This document shows positions 17,470 to 26,852 of a stretch of 64,000 nt of DNA, in pieces. A program made the position numbers and the translations under genes. The stretch comes from Spirosoma sordidisoli (GTDB taxonomy: Bacteria; Bacteroidota; Bacteroidia; Cytophagales; Spirosomataceae): contig NZ_SBLB01000002.1 of assembly GCF_004138325.1 (NCBI RefSeq), positions 434,001-498,000 on the forward strand. Reading direction: 5' to 3'. The notes under the pieces were generated by a model. That model was not told the DNA's origin. It ran no database searches and saw only the letters and a program-made list of their open reading frames with translations. The stretch's first letter is position 1, and each line of letters starts with the position of its first letter.

Positions 17470-18567
17470 ATGGGTTTTCCGAAACAGAAAATATATTGGT
17501 TTTGTCAGTTATTCGGCTGGACGCTGCTGATTCTGGTCGAATACCTGGCCTACGTGCTTGAAGACGGGTTCGATGCGGATACGCTATACCTGGCCGTTGC
17601 CAATATTTTTCTGGGCATCACCCTGACGCATCTGTACCGGCTCATGATCCGGCGCTGGAGCTGGGTACGCCTGCCGTTCGTGCAGCTGGCGCCCCGGGTG
17701 CTGCTGTCGGTCTTTGTGCTGGCCCTGATCATGACCATGGTCAACATGCCGTTCGACCAGATTATTATTCCGGATAAGCTGATCGATGAGCCCTGGCCCG
17801 TTATCGGCTATATACTGAGCTGGGGTAAGGCCATGCTGGCGTGGGTACTGAGCTATACGGTTTATCATTACGTAGAGCAAACCCGAAACGCCGAAATTGA
17901 GAAAATTCTGCTGAAAACAAGCATCCGCGAGACGGAGGCCAAAGTGCTGCGCTCTCAGCTGAATCCTCATTTTGTTTTCAACGCACTCAACAGCATTCGG
18001 GCGCTGGTTTACGAAAATCCGGACAAGGCCCAGCAGGGGATCACCCAGCTTTCCAACCTGCTCCGCAACTCATTACTGGCCGACCGCCGAAAAACGGTAG
18101 AACTCCGTGAGGAGATGAAAACCGTAGAAGACTACCTGGCGCTCGAAAAAGTACGCTACGAAGACCGGCTGCGCTCCCGCATCGAACTGGATGGCCGAAC
18201 GCTGTTCTGGCAGGTGCCGCCCATGATGTTGCAGACGCTGGTCGAAAATGCCATCAAACACGGAGTGTCTCAGGCAGTAGGGGGCGGCTTCGTGTCGGTT
18301 AGCTCTACCATTAAGGCGGATAAACTTCATATCACGATCCGTAATACCGGCGTGCTGGGCGACCGAACGGCGTCGGGCGGGTTCGGTCTGGCCAATACCG
18401 CACAACGACTCGAACTCCTCTACGGGCCCGAAGCTTCGTTTGAGATTGATCAGGAAGACGATGATCCCAGCGAGGGCCCGGTCGTTTGTGCGCATATCAG
18501 CATTCCCGCTCAGTCGGAGGGGTTATTCCGGCGAGCCGCTACCGCCAAAATGATGAGCGGAGAGTGA
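17470..18567 (+). CDS. LytS-type sensor histidine kinase
   Basis: 365 residues. Four predicted membrane helices (about 10-30, 38-58, 72-92, 108-132) lead into a His_kinase domain with phospho-acceptor His 167 in SQLNPHFVFNALNSI, then a HATPase domain with LVENAIKHGV and GGFGLANTAQRLELLYG. This is the single-module kinase type that pairs with LytTR regulators, and such a regulator follows 52 bases downstream. The signal is unknown. ATG at 17470. Confidence 0.93.
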   Translation: MGFPKQKIYWFCQLFGWTLLILVEYLAYVLEDGFDADTLYLAVANIFLGITLTHLYRLMIRRWSWVRLPFVQLAPRVLLSVFVLALIMTMVNMPFDQIIIPDKLIDEPWPVIGYILSWGKAMLAWVLSYTVYHYVEQTRNAEIEKILLKTSIRETEAKVLRSQLNPHFVFNALNSIRALVYENPDKAQQGITQLSNLLRNSLLADRRKTVELREEMKTVEDYLALEKVRYEDRLRSRIELDGRTLFWQVPPMMLQTLVENAIKHGVSQAVGGGFVSVSSTIKADKLHITIRNTGVLGDRTASGGFGLANTAQRLELLYGPEASFEIDQEDDDPSEGPVVCAHISIPAQSEGLFRRAATAKMMSGE

Positions 18568-18619
18568 GACGGGCTGCCCGTACGCCTAATTATCATGTGA
18601 CGTTATATATCTATTCCCC

Positions 18620-19360
18620 ATGAAGACCCTCATTATCGATGACGAGCGCCTGGCTCGTAACGAACTTCGTCGACTGCTTGACAACTTTCCCAAAATTCAG
18701 GTCATTGGCGAGGCCGCTGATGCCAATGAAGCGTTACCGATGATCGAAGAACTCGAGCCAGATCTGCTGTTTCTCGATATTCAGATGCCCGGTAAAAACG
18801 GATTTGAACTACTTCAGTCGATTGAAGGAAAAACGCCGGAGGTTATTTTTACCACTGCCTACGACGAGTATGCTATCAAAGCGTTTGAGTTCAATGCGCT
18901 CGACTACCTGCTTAAACCCGTTGAGCTGGCCCGCTTGTCCGATGCCATCAACCGCATAGAAGAAGAGCAGCACACCACCGACTCAACCGGCACAAACCCG
19001 ACAAACGGTTCACTCTCCAAGGTACTGGGCGAAAATGATCAGGTGTTCGTGAAGGATGGCGAAAAGTGCTGGTTCGTAAAGCTGGGAAAGGTACGCCTGT
19101 TCGAGTCGATGGGTAACTATGTCCGACTGTACTTTGACGATCAGAAACCCCTGGTTCTGAAGTCGCTCAATGCGCTCGAAGATCGGCTAAACCCGAGCAC
19201 TTTCTTCCGGGCCAACCGGAAACACATCATCAACCTGCAGTGGATCGAAAAGATTGAACCGTGGTTCAGCGGTGGGCTGCTGGTGACCCTGCGCGGGGGC
19301 GATAAAATTGAAATCAGCCGGCGTCAGGCTATTCGGTTCAAAGATTTGCTAAGTTTGTAG
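18620..19360 (+). CDS. LytTR-family response regulator
   Basis: 246 residues. The receiver domain has acidic pocket DDE at 7-9, phospho-acceptor Asp 53 in LFLDIQMPG and Lys in LLKPVE. The LytTR DNA-binding domain (about 145-246) shows FVKDGEKCWFV, SMGNYVRLYF, FFRANRKHIINL and GDKIEISRRQA. Output of the LytS-type kinase just upstream; the two form one operon. Confidence 0.94.
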   Translation: MKTLIIDDERLARNELRRLLDNFPKIQVIGEAADANEALPMIEELEPDLLFLDIQMPGKNGFELLQSIEGKTPEVIFTTAYDEYAIKAFEFNALDYLLKPVELARLSDAINRIEEEQHTTDSTGTNPTNGSLSKVLGENDQVFVKDGEKCWFVKLGKVRLFESMGNYVRLYFDDQKPLVLKSLNALEDRLNPSTFFRANRKHIINLQWIEKIEPWFSGGLLVTLRGGDKIEISRRQAIRFKDLLSL

Positions 19361-19444
19361 AGGGAGAGCCGATTCGTTCAATAGATGTACAGTGCTGTTG
19401 GCAAACCGCTCGTCAACAACCGGCAAACGCTCCCTGTTTAGTTC

Positions 19445-20242
19445 ATGAAGTACCTGATTACAGCGTTATTCCTTGGATTGCTTTGCCTGTCGCAGGCGTG
19501 TCGTACTAAACCGTCTGGTCCTCCCAAACTGAAGCAGCAGCTTTATACGTTTTCGGGAGAAAGCCGCTGCGATACAACCAGTAACCGGGGGGTCAACGTG
19601 TCGGTATCCTACGTACTTCTCTCCGATGACGAACCCGGCGCCAGTACCATCAACGGTCAGCTGAGCGATATGGCTGTAAGCAGTGTGACGGACTGGCTCG
19701 ATAGTGCAACGGTTGCCGCTAATCCGGGTTCTCGCTCTGATCTGAACAAAGCGGCTGCCCTGTTTGCGGCCGATTACCAGAATATGCTTACCGAAATGGG
19801 TAGCCTGGGCGGGTGCTGGGAGCTGAAAACGACGGCCGATACGGTTTTCTCGAATGAAAACGTGCTGACGGTCAAAATGGAAACCTACGCCTATACAGGG
19901 GGGGCTCATCCGAATTCGAACCAGTCATTTTTCACCTTTAACCGGGAAACAGGGCAGCCACTGAATCTGAGTGACATGGTATCCGATACGGTTGCTCTAC
20001 TCGGCGTAGTCGAAAAAGCATTTCGGAAACAGCAGCAGCTACTACCTCAGTATAATCTGGAAGAACGGGGGTACTTTCTGCATGACGGTCGGTTTTTCCT
20101 GCCCGCTAACGTGGGCCTGAGTCCGAAGGGCATGATCTTCTATTACAACCCCTACGAAATTGCCGCGTACGCCGTGGGCCCGATCGAAGTAACGGTTCCC
20201 TACGAACAGCTGAACGGTATTCTGCGCGAAGGCTGGCTGTAA
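19445..20242 (+). CDS. DUF3298/DUF4163 lipoprotein
   Basis: 265 residues with lipobox LSQAC (Cys about 19). The C-terminal part carries the DUF3298 signature: YAYTGGAHPNSNQSFFTFN, then LNLSDMVSD and FYYNPYEIAAYAVGP near the end. The family is related to the extracytoplasmic RsiV-type domain, which suggests ligand binding at the cell surface. It lies 84 bases after the LytTR regulator and may belong to that operon. Function unknown. Confidence 0.87.
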   Translation: MKYLITALFLGLLCLSQACRTKPSGPPKLKQQLYTFSGESRCDTTSNRGVNVSVSYVLLSDDEPGASTINGQLSDMAVSSVTDWLDSATVAANPGSRSDLNKAAALFAADYQNMLTEMGSLGGCWELKTTADTVFSNENVLTVKMETYAYTGGAHPNSNQSFFTFNRETGQPLNLSDMVSDTVALLGVVEKAFRKQQQLLPQYNLEERGYFLHDGRFFLPANVGLSPKGMIFYYNPYEIAAYAVGPIEVTVPYEQLNGILREGWL

Positions 20243-20256
20243 CGATACACACGAAA

Positions 20257-20298
20257 ACAGGAGCGCCCCGGTCGACCTATCGACCGGGGCGCTCCTGT
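20257..20298. terminator. bidirectional terminator between DUF3298 and rho
   Basis: A 19-bp perfect inverted repeat (20257-20275 with 20280-20298) with a 4-base loop. On the minus strand it is followed by TTTTCGTG. It lies 15 bases after each of the two convergent stop codons. Confidence 0.85.
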
Positions 20299-20312
20299 AT
20301 AAAAGAGGCCTG

Positions 20313-22556
20313 TTAACGATTCATCGAGATCAGGAATTCTTCGTTGTTCCGGGTGCCCTTCATCCGATCGAGGAGGAAGTCCATGCTTTCCATTGGGTTC
20401 ATATCTGACATGTGCTTACGCAGAATCCAGACCCGTTGCAGGGTTTCCTTATCGAGCAGCAGATCTTCCCGGCGGGTTCCCGAGGCCATCACGTCAACAG
20501 CGGGGTAGATGCGTTTGTTAGCCAGTTTGCGGTCCAGCTGAAGCTCCATGTTACCCGTACCTTTAAATTCTTCGAAGATCACCTCGTCCATTTTCGAACC
20601 TGTATCGATCAGGGCCGTAGCGATGATCGTCAGCGATCCGCCATTCTCCACGTTCCGGGCTGCGCCGAAGAAACGCTTGGGCCGGTGCAGCGCGTTGGCA
20701 TCTACACCACCTGACAGGATTTTACCCGACGACGGAACCACGGTGTTGTAAGCCCGCGCCAGACGCGTGATCGAATCGAGCAGGATAACCACATCGTGGC
20801 CACATTCAACCATCCGCTTCGCCTTTTCTAGTACCATACTCGACACTTTTACGTGGCGGTCGGCCTGCTCATCAAAGGTCGATGAAATAACTTCGGCATT
20901 GACGCTGCGGGCCATGTCGGTTACCTCCTCGGGCCGTTCGTCGATGAGCAGCACGATCAGGTAGACCTCCGGGTGATTCCGGGTAATGGCATTGGCAATC
21001 TCTTTCAGCAATACCGTCTTACCTGTTTTCGGCTGCGCGACGATCATACCACGCTGCCCTTTTCCGATAGGAGCAAACAGATCGAGCACCCGCGACGAAT
21101 AATTCTCGGGCCGGTTGCTGAGGTGAAGCTGCTCCTCGGGGAAAAGCGGAGTCAGGTACTCGAACGGAATACGATCACGAATCTCCTCGGTGGTTTTCCC
21201 GTTGACGGTCGTTACCCGCAGCAGGGCAAAGTATTTTTCCCCCTCTTTGGGTGGGCGAATGGCTCCGCGCACCGTGTCGCCGGTTTTCAGGCCGAACAGC
21301 TTGATCTGCGAGGGCGATACATAAATATCATCCGGGCTGGCGAGGTAATTGTAGTCAGCCGACCGCAGGAACCCATAGCCACCATCGGACATAATTTCCA
21401 GTACCCCTTCGTTATCGATGATACCGTCAAACTCCCGGATGTGCTGGTTGTACTGCCGACGAATGCGATTCTGATACTCCTGCGCTTCGCGGGACGGCTG
21501 CGGAACCTGGGGCATCTGCGCCGAAGCAGGCTGATCTGCCTGTTGAACATCCGTAGGCTGGTCGTTGGACTCTTCCGTAACGGGGGCCGCCGTTGCCGAC
21601 TGCATATTCCCGCTGTTGTCTTCAGAAACAACGGTAGGTGTGATAAACTCGTCTTCCGGTTGAGCGTTGTAGTTTATCGCTGTATCGTCGGCAACAGGTC
21701 TTGGTATCCGCGAACGGTGACCGGGGCCTCCTTCGCGCATATTGTCACGACGGCCGCCATCGCGCGGACGGACAGAGCGGTCGGCAGATAAATCGTCACC
21801 AGCGGGCCGGTCGCTCCGGTTTTCGAACCGCTGCCGACCGTTAGGATCACGCGGACCGGCGGGTTGTCCGTCGGGGCGTTGCATACGCTGCCGATTCTGG
21901 TCGCGCTGTCCACCATCCCGGGCTGCTCCGTCGCGCTGACCGCCATCCCGATTGTTTTCGGGGCGAGTCCGGGTAGGGTCGCCGTTCGCGTTACCAACCC
22001 GCTCCCGGGTACGGAGTGGTCGCTCCGACGATCGGGCTTCCGTTGGCGTGCTGGTTGCTGCACTGGTTTCAGCGGCCGTTTGTGGTGGTGCTGCATCGAT
22101 GGCTGGCTGGGCGCTTTCCAACAATTCCGGCTGGGGTTGCTGTGCTGGCTGGGCATCGGCCGGGAACGTTCCCGGCTCGGCTTCGGCTACAGGGGCTTCG
22201 GCGGTTGAGATAGTGGTCTCGCCAGTTTCAGACGTTGGGGGAGGAGTAGGGGCTGCATCGGCATCGCGACGAGTCCGCTGGCGACTTCGGGCAGGTTCTG
22301 GCTTAGCTACTGGTTCAGCCGGCTCGGCTGGTGGAGTAGCTTCGGCCGCTGGTGCTGCCTTGGGGCGACGACCACGGCGTGGCGCTTCAATGGCGGCCTC
22401 CTCACTTTCCGAAACAGGCGTTTTCGACTGTTCGTCGATGATTCTATAAATTAGTTTTTCTTTGGTGTATCTCGCGATGTCGCGAATACCGAATTGCTCG
22501 GCAATGGGTTGAAGCTCAGAAAGAAGCTTCATACTCAATTCTTCTTTGTTGTACAT
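20313..22556 (-). CDS. rho: transcription termination factor Rho with long disordered insert
   Basis: 747 residues, against about 420 in E. coli. The N-terminal Rho_N helical domain (1-42) is followed by about 315 residues of low complexity (45-360): first Ala/Pro/Glu-rich, then Arg/Asp/Gly/Gln-rich ([22 protein letters not shown]). The RNA-binding domain resumes near 380 ([16 protein letters not shown]). The motor domain has P-loop [42 protein letters not shown] and [20 protein letters not shown]. Bacteroidota Rho commonly has such an insert, reported in Bacteroides to promote phase separation. The gene stands alone, with a 347-base leader. Confidence 0.97.
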   Translation of the reverse strand: MYNKEELSMKLLSELQPIAEQFGIRDIARYTKEKLIYRIIDEQSKTPVSESEEAAIEAPRRGRRPKAAPAAEATPPAEPAEPVAKPEPARSRQRTRRDADAAPTPPPTSETGETTISTAEAPVAEAEPGTFPADAQPAQQPQPELLESAQPAIDAAPPQTAAETSAATSTPTEARSSERPLRTRERVGNANGDPTRTRPENNRDGGQRDGAARDGGQRDQNRQRMQRPDGQPAGPRDPNGRQRFENRSDRPAGDDLSADRSVRPRDGGRRDNMREGGPGHRSRIPRPVADDTAINYNAQPEDEFITPTVVSEDNSGNMQSATAAPVTEESNDQPTDVQQADQPASAQMPQVPQPSREAQEYQNRIRRQYNQHIREFDGIIDNEGVLEIMSDGGYGFLRSADYNYLASPDDIYVSPSQIKLFGLKTGDTVRGAIRPPKEGEKYFALLRVTTVNGKTTEEIRDRIPFEYLTPLFPEEQLHLSNRPENYSSRVLDLFAPIGKGQRGMIVAQPKTGKTVLLKEIANAITRNHPEVYLIVLLIDERPEEVTDMARSVNAEVISSTFDEQADRHVKVSSMVLEKAKRMVECGHDVVILLDSITRLARAYNTVVPSSGKILSGGVDANALHRPKRFFGAARNVENGGSLTIIATALIDTGSKMDEVIFEEFKGTGNMELQLDRKLANKRIYPAVDVMASGTRREDLLLDKETLQRVWILRKHMSDMNPMESMDFLLDRMKGTRNNEEFLISMNR

Positions 22557-23099
22557 ACAGTTCAGGTTAACAGGGAACCTTGGCAGGACCGCCCGGGCGG
22601 TCAGAATAGAAAATGGGGGTTGCTGATACGGAGAAGTAAATGCCCGAAGGGCAGGTGCGCGGGTCGGACGAGTGCCGTGACGAGCTGATTCTTAAAGAAC
22701 CGGACAAGGTAACCGCAATAAGTTGAGTTAACTGGGCAATGGGGTTAATCTAAAAAAGTGAACGGGAAGTACTCTTACTTTATCCAAACACAAAGGTCCG
22801 GTGAGGCCAGACGCGGTGGTTATAGAGACGTTTGGAAAACGGATGGTCTGCCGTAGTACGAGCTGTGCCTCCGAAAAGAGCTACCTGCCGACCAGATTGA
22901 TGTGCGCAAAGGTAACAAACCGTTCCGATTTTGTCAAGATAACGTCAGCGATCTGAAAATGTTTCCCGATCGGGCTTATTAACTGGTATTTTCCTTAAAA
23001 ATGCTTAAATCTCCATCCTGCTGTAACGATTGCCTGCATCTCCGTCGTTACCTTTCCCGAACACCTACCTCAAGACGCTGTTTCGACTGACTAATTTAC
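22557..23099. other. gene-free region: rho leader and coaX upstream
   Basis: 543 bases with no supportable gene. The left part (22557-22903) is the predicted untranslated leader of rho. The right part (22940-23099) lies upstream of coaX; it holds TACCTTTC (23049-23056), one base off a -7 box, and no clear hairpin. No tRNA or short coding sequence could be recognised. Confidence 0.6.
22907..22937 (-). promoter_or_regulatory. rho promoter
   Basis: On the minus strand TACCTTTG (22914-22907) fits TAnnTTTG and TTGAC begins 23 bases upstream at 22937, the best-spaced promoter in the window. Transcription would start near 22903, leaving a 347-base leader before the rho ATG. Confidence 0.7.
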
Positions 23100-23849
23100 A
23101 TGAATCTGGTAATAGACTGGGGCAATTCAACCCTGAAGGCTGGTTGGTTTGAAAGCGCCGGGTTGATGGATGCGGGCCGTTACCACTCGGTCGATGACTT
23201 ACTGGCCGACGTAGCCCAGCGCCCTTTCGATCACGGCATCGTATCGTCAACGAGCCGGCCTGCCAGCGACATTCGGGAGGGTTTGGGAGCCTTGAGTGAC
23301 AAGCTGTTAGTGCTGGATGGGTACACACCCGTTCCTATTCGGAAACAGTACGATACACCCTATACGCTGGGAGCCGACCGAATAGCGGCTGCCGTAGGGG
23401 CGGTTACGCTTTTTCCGGATCAGCACTGCCTGGTTCTAGACCTGGGTACCTGCCTTACGGCCGATGTGGTCAGTAAAGAGGGTATTTTTGAGGGAGGGCT
23501 GATCTCGCCCGGGCTGCGCATGCGGTTTCGGGCTATGCACGAACAAACGGCGCGTTTGCCGTTGCTGGATCTGGAGCAGGGGCTCGTGCTGGATGATCAG
23601 CAATGGCCGGCGCTCACGGCAACTAATACGCGGCAGGCTATGATGAGTGGCGTACTGAACGGACTGTCTCTGGAAATGAACGGAATCATCGATTACTACC
23701 GGCGCGAACGTCCCGGTTTAGTGGTGGTGTTGTGCGGGGGAGACGGTCCAACCTTTGAAAGTCGTTTGAAACCCCCGATATTTGCAGTATCCGAACTGGT
23801 GCTGATTGGATTGAATCGTATTTTACAGTATAATGTTGAAAATTTATAA
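23100..23849 (+). CDS. coaX: type III pantothenate kinase
   Basis: 249 residues. Phosphorylates pantothenate, the first step of coenzyme A synthesis, without feedback by CoA. ASKHA-fold motifs are present: phosphate loop VIDWGNSTLKAG, TLGADRIAAAVGA, VLDLGTCLTADVV, GGLISPGLRMRF and CGGDG. Its last 17 bases overlap the start of the outer membrane protein gene, so the two are translated from one mRNA. coaBC, a later gene of the same pathway, lies about 7 kb away. Confidence 0.95.
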   Translation: MNLVIDWGNSTLKAGWFESAGLMDAGRYHSVDDLLADVAQRPFDHGIVSSTSRPASDIREGLGALSDKLLVLDGYTPVPIRKQYDTPYTLGADRIAAAVGAVTLFPDQHCLVLDLGTCLTADVVSKEGIFEGGLISPGLRMRFRAMHEQTARLPLLDLEQGLVLDDQQWPALTATNTRQAMMSGVLNGLSLEMNGIIDYYRRERPGLVVVLCGGDGPTFESRLKPPIFAVSELVLIGLNRILQYNVENL

Positions 23850-25149
23850 GCGGATACGCCAGACGTTAACGCATAGTTTGCTGGCCATTGCCGCGACCGC
23901 ACCAGTGGTTCTGGCGCAGGGATTAGGAAATTCGCCATACTCCGCGCTGGGTCTTGGCGAACAATATACCTCTGGCAACGTCACGAACATGGGTATGGGG
24001 GGTATTGGCATCAGTAATGCCAGCCCGTTCTACCTGAATCTACAAAATCCGGCCCTGTTGGCCCGGCGTACACGGTTCACTGTTTTCGAAGTTGGGTTGA
24101 TGGGCCAATCGAAGTCGCTCACCCAGAATCTGAACGGCAGTACGCAGAGCCAGCGCGATTTCGGTGGCAACCTGGGCTATCTGGCCCTGGCTTTTCCGGC
24201 CAACTCACGCTGGAATATGTCGCTGAGCCTGCGCCCGTATACCTACGTCGACTACAGCACCCGGCAGTACCGGCCCATTGGCAGTACGATCTACGAAGCC
24301 GAATACAACTATACTGGTCGGGGTGGTCTTAACAAAGCTGCTTTTGCCAGTGGGTTTCGCATCGGTAAAAACATTTATGCCGGTGCCGAAGCGGCCTTTG
24401 TATTTGGCAACATCACCAACACTTCGGATTCGCGCGTTCTCATCAACGAAACCAATGTGGGCGTACAGGATACCCGGGTCGCCCGCCTGAACCGGGCCAA
24501 TTACAGCGATATCGTGTGGAAACTGGGAGCGGCCTGGCGCCCAAAACTCAGCACAAACTGGACCCTGAACCTGGGAGCTACGTACGATCCGCAGACGCGC
24601 ATCAACGCTACCGAGACCGATATTTACCAGCAAACGACACTGACCGGGCTGGCCATCTCATCGCCCGATACCCTTCGGTACGGAGCCAATGGGCGGGCTA
24701 CGCTGCCCCAGCAGTTGCATGTCGGGCTAAGTCTGGAGCGCAACAATACATTCCTGGTCGGTATCGACGTCGGATTTCAGAAATGGACCCAGTTCCGAAC
24801 GGTCAGCGATCAGCCCGGAAACCTAACCGACGGCTTGACCGTAGCCACCGGGCTGGAGTACACCCCTAAAGCAAACTCTACTCGCTATCGGGATCTCATA
24901 ACTTACCGGGCCGGTTTCCAGTATAATCAGATGCCTTACCGCGTGGCAGGTGAACAAATCAAAGACATCAATGGTAGTGTTGGCATCTCTTTACCCCTCG
25001 GCGCCTATTTGGTCAATCACATCACCGTTTCGGTTGTGGGTGGCCAGCGCGGGGTGCTGACGGGCAGTCAGATTCGTGAACAGTACGTCCGTATGGCGTT
25101 AGGCTTCTCGCTGAACGACTGGTGGTTCCGGAAGCAGGTAGTCGATTGA
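23833..25149 (+). CDS. outer membrane beta-barrel protein, function unknown
   Basis: 438 residues with a signal peptide ending VVLAQGLGN. The mature protein starts NSPYSALGLGEQYTSGNVTN, then MGMGGIGISNASPFYLNLQNPAL, the pattern of Bacteroidota FadL-like barrels, and shows many alternating strands with aromatic girdles (LGYLALAFP, LRPYTYVDYS, WKLGAAWRPKL). It overlaps coaX and is followed after six bases by lptC. The link to LPS export is suggested only by position; it might be a transporter or a structural barrel. Confidence 0.8.
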   Translation: MLKIYKRIRQTLTHSLLAIAATAPVVLAQGLGNSPYSALGLGEQYTSGNVTNMGMGGIGISNASPFYLNLQNPALLARRTRFTVFEVGLMGQSKSLTQNLNGSTQSQRDFGGNLGYLALAFPANSRWNMSLSLRPYTYVDYSTRQYRPIGSTIYEAEYNYTGRGGLNKAAFASGFRIGKNIYAGAEAAFVFGNITNTSDSRVLINETNVGVQDTRVARLNRANYSDIVWKLGAAWRPKLSTNWTLNLGATYDPQTRINATETDIYQQTTLTGLAISSPDTLRYGANGRATLPQQLHVGLSLERNNTFLVGIDVGFQKWTQFRTVSDQPGNLTDGLTVATGLEYTPKANSTRYRDLITYRAGFQYNQMPYRVAGEQIKDINGSVGISLPLGAYLVNHITVSVVGGQRGVLTGSQIREQYVRMALGFSLNDWWFRKQVVD

Positions 25150-25155
25150 TACAGC

Positions 25156-25770
25156 ATGAATAGCGTGACAGGTAAAATGGATACCAGAAATGCAGACAAA
25201 TGGTCTGGATGGACCAGACTGGCTTTCCGGTATCCATTTTACGTTTGCCTGCTGGGAGCCGTATTGCTGCTGGGCTGCGAAGACCCGAAGCCGACCAGGA
25301 AGGTATCCCCGTACAAAGGGCCAATCGAAGAGATTAACGACGTCAAACTACTGTATAGCGAAGCGGCCCTGTTGAAAGTCAAGCTGACCACGGCCAAACA
25401 GTATCGGTATGCCAACGATAACCGGACTTATCCTAAAGAGGTTAACATCGTTTTCTACGGCCCGGCTGGTGAAGAGGTGACTACCCTACGGTCTGATTCG
25501 GGACGGTACAGCAAAGAAAAGAACCTCTATACCGTTATGGGTCATGTTGTTGTAATCAACAAGCAGAAACAGGAAAAGCTGCTGACGCCCGAGCTGAACT
25601 GGAATCCGGCAACCAAAAAGGTGTACACCGAAAAGCGGGTGACAGTCATCAGCCAGCTTACCGGCGAAAACCTGTACGGGCTCGGGCTGGATGCCAATCA
25701 GGATTTTACGAACTACAGGATCCGTAAGCCAACCGGGGTCTTCAACGTAGAAACGAATCCTGCCTATTAG
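25156..25770 (+). CDS. lptC: LPS export protein LptC
   Basis: 204 residues. An N-terminal membrane anchor (FRYPFYVCLLGAVLLLGC, possibly a lipobox) is followed by a periplasmic beta-jellyroll: VKLLYSEAALLKVKL, VNIVFYGPAGEEVTTLRSDS, YTVMGHVVVINKQ and LLTPELNWNPATKKVYTEKR. These are typical of LptC, which passes lipopolysaccharide from the LptBFG transporter towards LptA. It is the third gene of the coaX run. Its stop overlaps the convergent cytochrome gene by four bases. A second OstA/LptA-like gene lies at 33.8-35.6 kb. Confidence 0.88.
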   Translation: MNSVTGKMDTRNADKWSGWTRLAFRYPFYVCLLGAVLLLGCEDPKPTRKVSPYKGPIEEINDVKLLYSEAALLKVKLTTAKQYRYANDNRTYPKEVNIVFYGPAGEEVTTLRSDSGRYSKEKNLYTVMGHVVVINKQKQEKLLTPELNWNPATKKVYTEKRVTVISQLTGENLYGLGLDANQDFTNYRIRKPTGVFNVETNPAY

Positions 25771-26222
25771 GGAGCGGACGCAGGAGCCGGGTTCTGCTGC
25801 GCGTTGGTTTCGCAGGCTTTTAGTATAGGCGTAACGGCCGTGACACTGGTTAGCCCGGTTTCTTTTCCCCACTCATTATAAATATAGGTGGTAATCTCGG
25901 CCACTTCCAGATCGCTGAGCTGTAGCTGAGCCGGCATCGGTCGGTTATACCGCTTTCCGTTCACAACGATTGGGCCATTCAGTCCATACTTGATGAGGCA
26001 GATAACTTTGTCCTTGTTGGCGAGATAATCGGACCCAGCAAGGGGCGGGTAGAGCGCTGCAACCCCTTTCCCGTCAGCCTGATGGCAGTTGGCGCAGTTG
26101 CTTTTGTACAGCAAGATCCCTTCGGTAATGTATTTCTGCCGCTTTATCTCTTCATCACTCTGGCACGATGCCAGGGTAAGCAGACCCGCCAGCGTAGCAT
26201 ATAAACCCAGCCGTATTGTCAT
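25767..26222 (-). CDS. c-type cytochrome lipoprotein
   Basis: 151 residues. A lipobox (LTLASC, Cys 20) anchors it. One haem site CANCH (Cys 43, Cys 46, His 47) and a likely distal Met ligand in YNRPMPAQ define a mono-haem class I cytochrome c. It is the last gene of a three-lipoprotein operon with an SCO protein; ATG 26222 overlaps the SCO stop in ATGA. It may carry electrons in the periplasm for a terminal oxidase or another haem-copper enzyme. Confidence 0.93.
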   Translation of the reverse strand: MTIRLGLYATLAGLLTLASCQSDEEIKRQKYITEGILLYKSNCANCHQADGKGVAALYPPLAGSDYLANKDKVICLIKYGLNGPIVVNGKRYNRPMPAQLQLSDLEVAEITTYIYNEWGKETGLTSVTAVTPILKACETNAQQNPAPASAP

Positions 26223-26848
26223 GATTTGTATTCAGCCAATAGCCGGTTTATGTCATTCATCAGTTTATCAACGCCTTCCTGCGTGGTGCCGTCGTAAATA
26301 CCGCGTATATGCCGTTGCTTATCGACAAGGATAAAAGCTCCGCTGTGTACAACACCACCCGGGGCCGATGAATCCTGTTGGGCGGTGACCATGTAGCTGT
26401 TCTGCCCGATGTCATAAATTGTTTCCCGATCGCCGGTTACGAAGAGCCATTGCCGGCCGCTTACGCCCAGGTTGTCGGCAAATTCGCGCAGTACGGCTAC
26501 GGAATCGTGCGCCGGGTCAATTGTATGAGAAAGCAGCATAACATCCGGGTTGCCTTTAAACGTCTCATAAACCCGCTTCAGCTGTACTTTCATCTTGGGA
26601 CAGATGGTAGGGCAGCTGGTAAAGAAAAAATCGGCCACGTAGATTTTGTTGGCAATGGCTTTCGCCGTGACCGTATCGCCATACTGGCTGACGAAGGCAA
26701 AATCGGGAATAGTCTGGTATACTGAATCGGTTACCGATTTCCCATCTACTACTTTGGTAACGGCTTCCCGCCTACTCAGGATGGGTAGTTTTTCATCCGA
26801 CTGACTGCACGACAGCACCAGGCCGGCTGCGAGCAGCACCACAGCCAT
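26219..26848 (-). CDS. SCO1/SenC family copper-binding lipoprotein
   Basis: 209 residues from ATG 26848 (MAVVLLAAGLVLSC), which gives a proper lipobox and a 4-base gap to the gene upstream; the ATG at 26917 would overlap that gene by 65 bases and precede the signal peptide with a basic tail. The thioredoxin-like fold has the copper-binding pair in FFTSCPTICPKM and the distal His in GVVHSGAFILVD. SCO proteins mature the CuA site of cytochrome oxidase or act as thiol reductases. Neighbouring cytochrome c supports a respiratory role. Confidence 0.92.
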   Translation of the reverse strand: MAVVLLAAGLVLSCSQSDEKLPILSRREAVTKVVDGKSVTDSVYQTIPDFAFVSQYGDTVTAKAIANKIYVADFFFTSCPTICPKMKVQLKRVYETFKGNPDVMLLSHTIDPAHDSVAVLREFADNLGVSGRQWLFVTGDRETIYDIGQNSYMVTAQQDSSAPGGVVHSGAFILVDKQRHIRGIYDGTTQEGVDKLMNDINRLLAEYKS

Positions 26849-26852
26849 TCTG

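Noticed and set aside
20973-21791. 272-codon open frame on the plus strand
   Set aside because: Antisense to rho, within its RNA-binding and insert regions.
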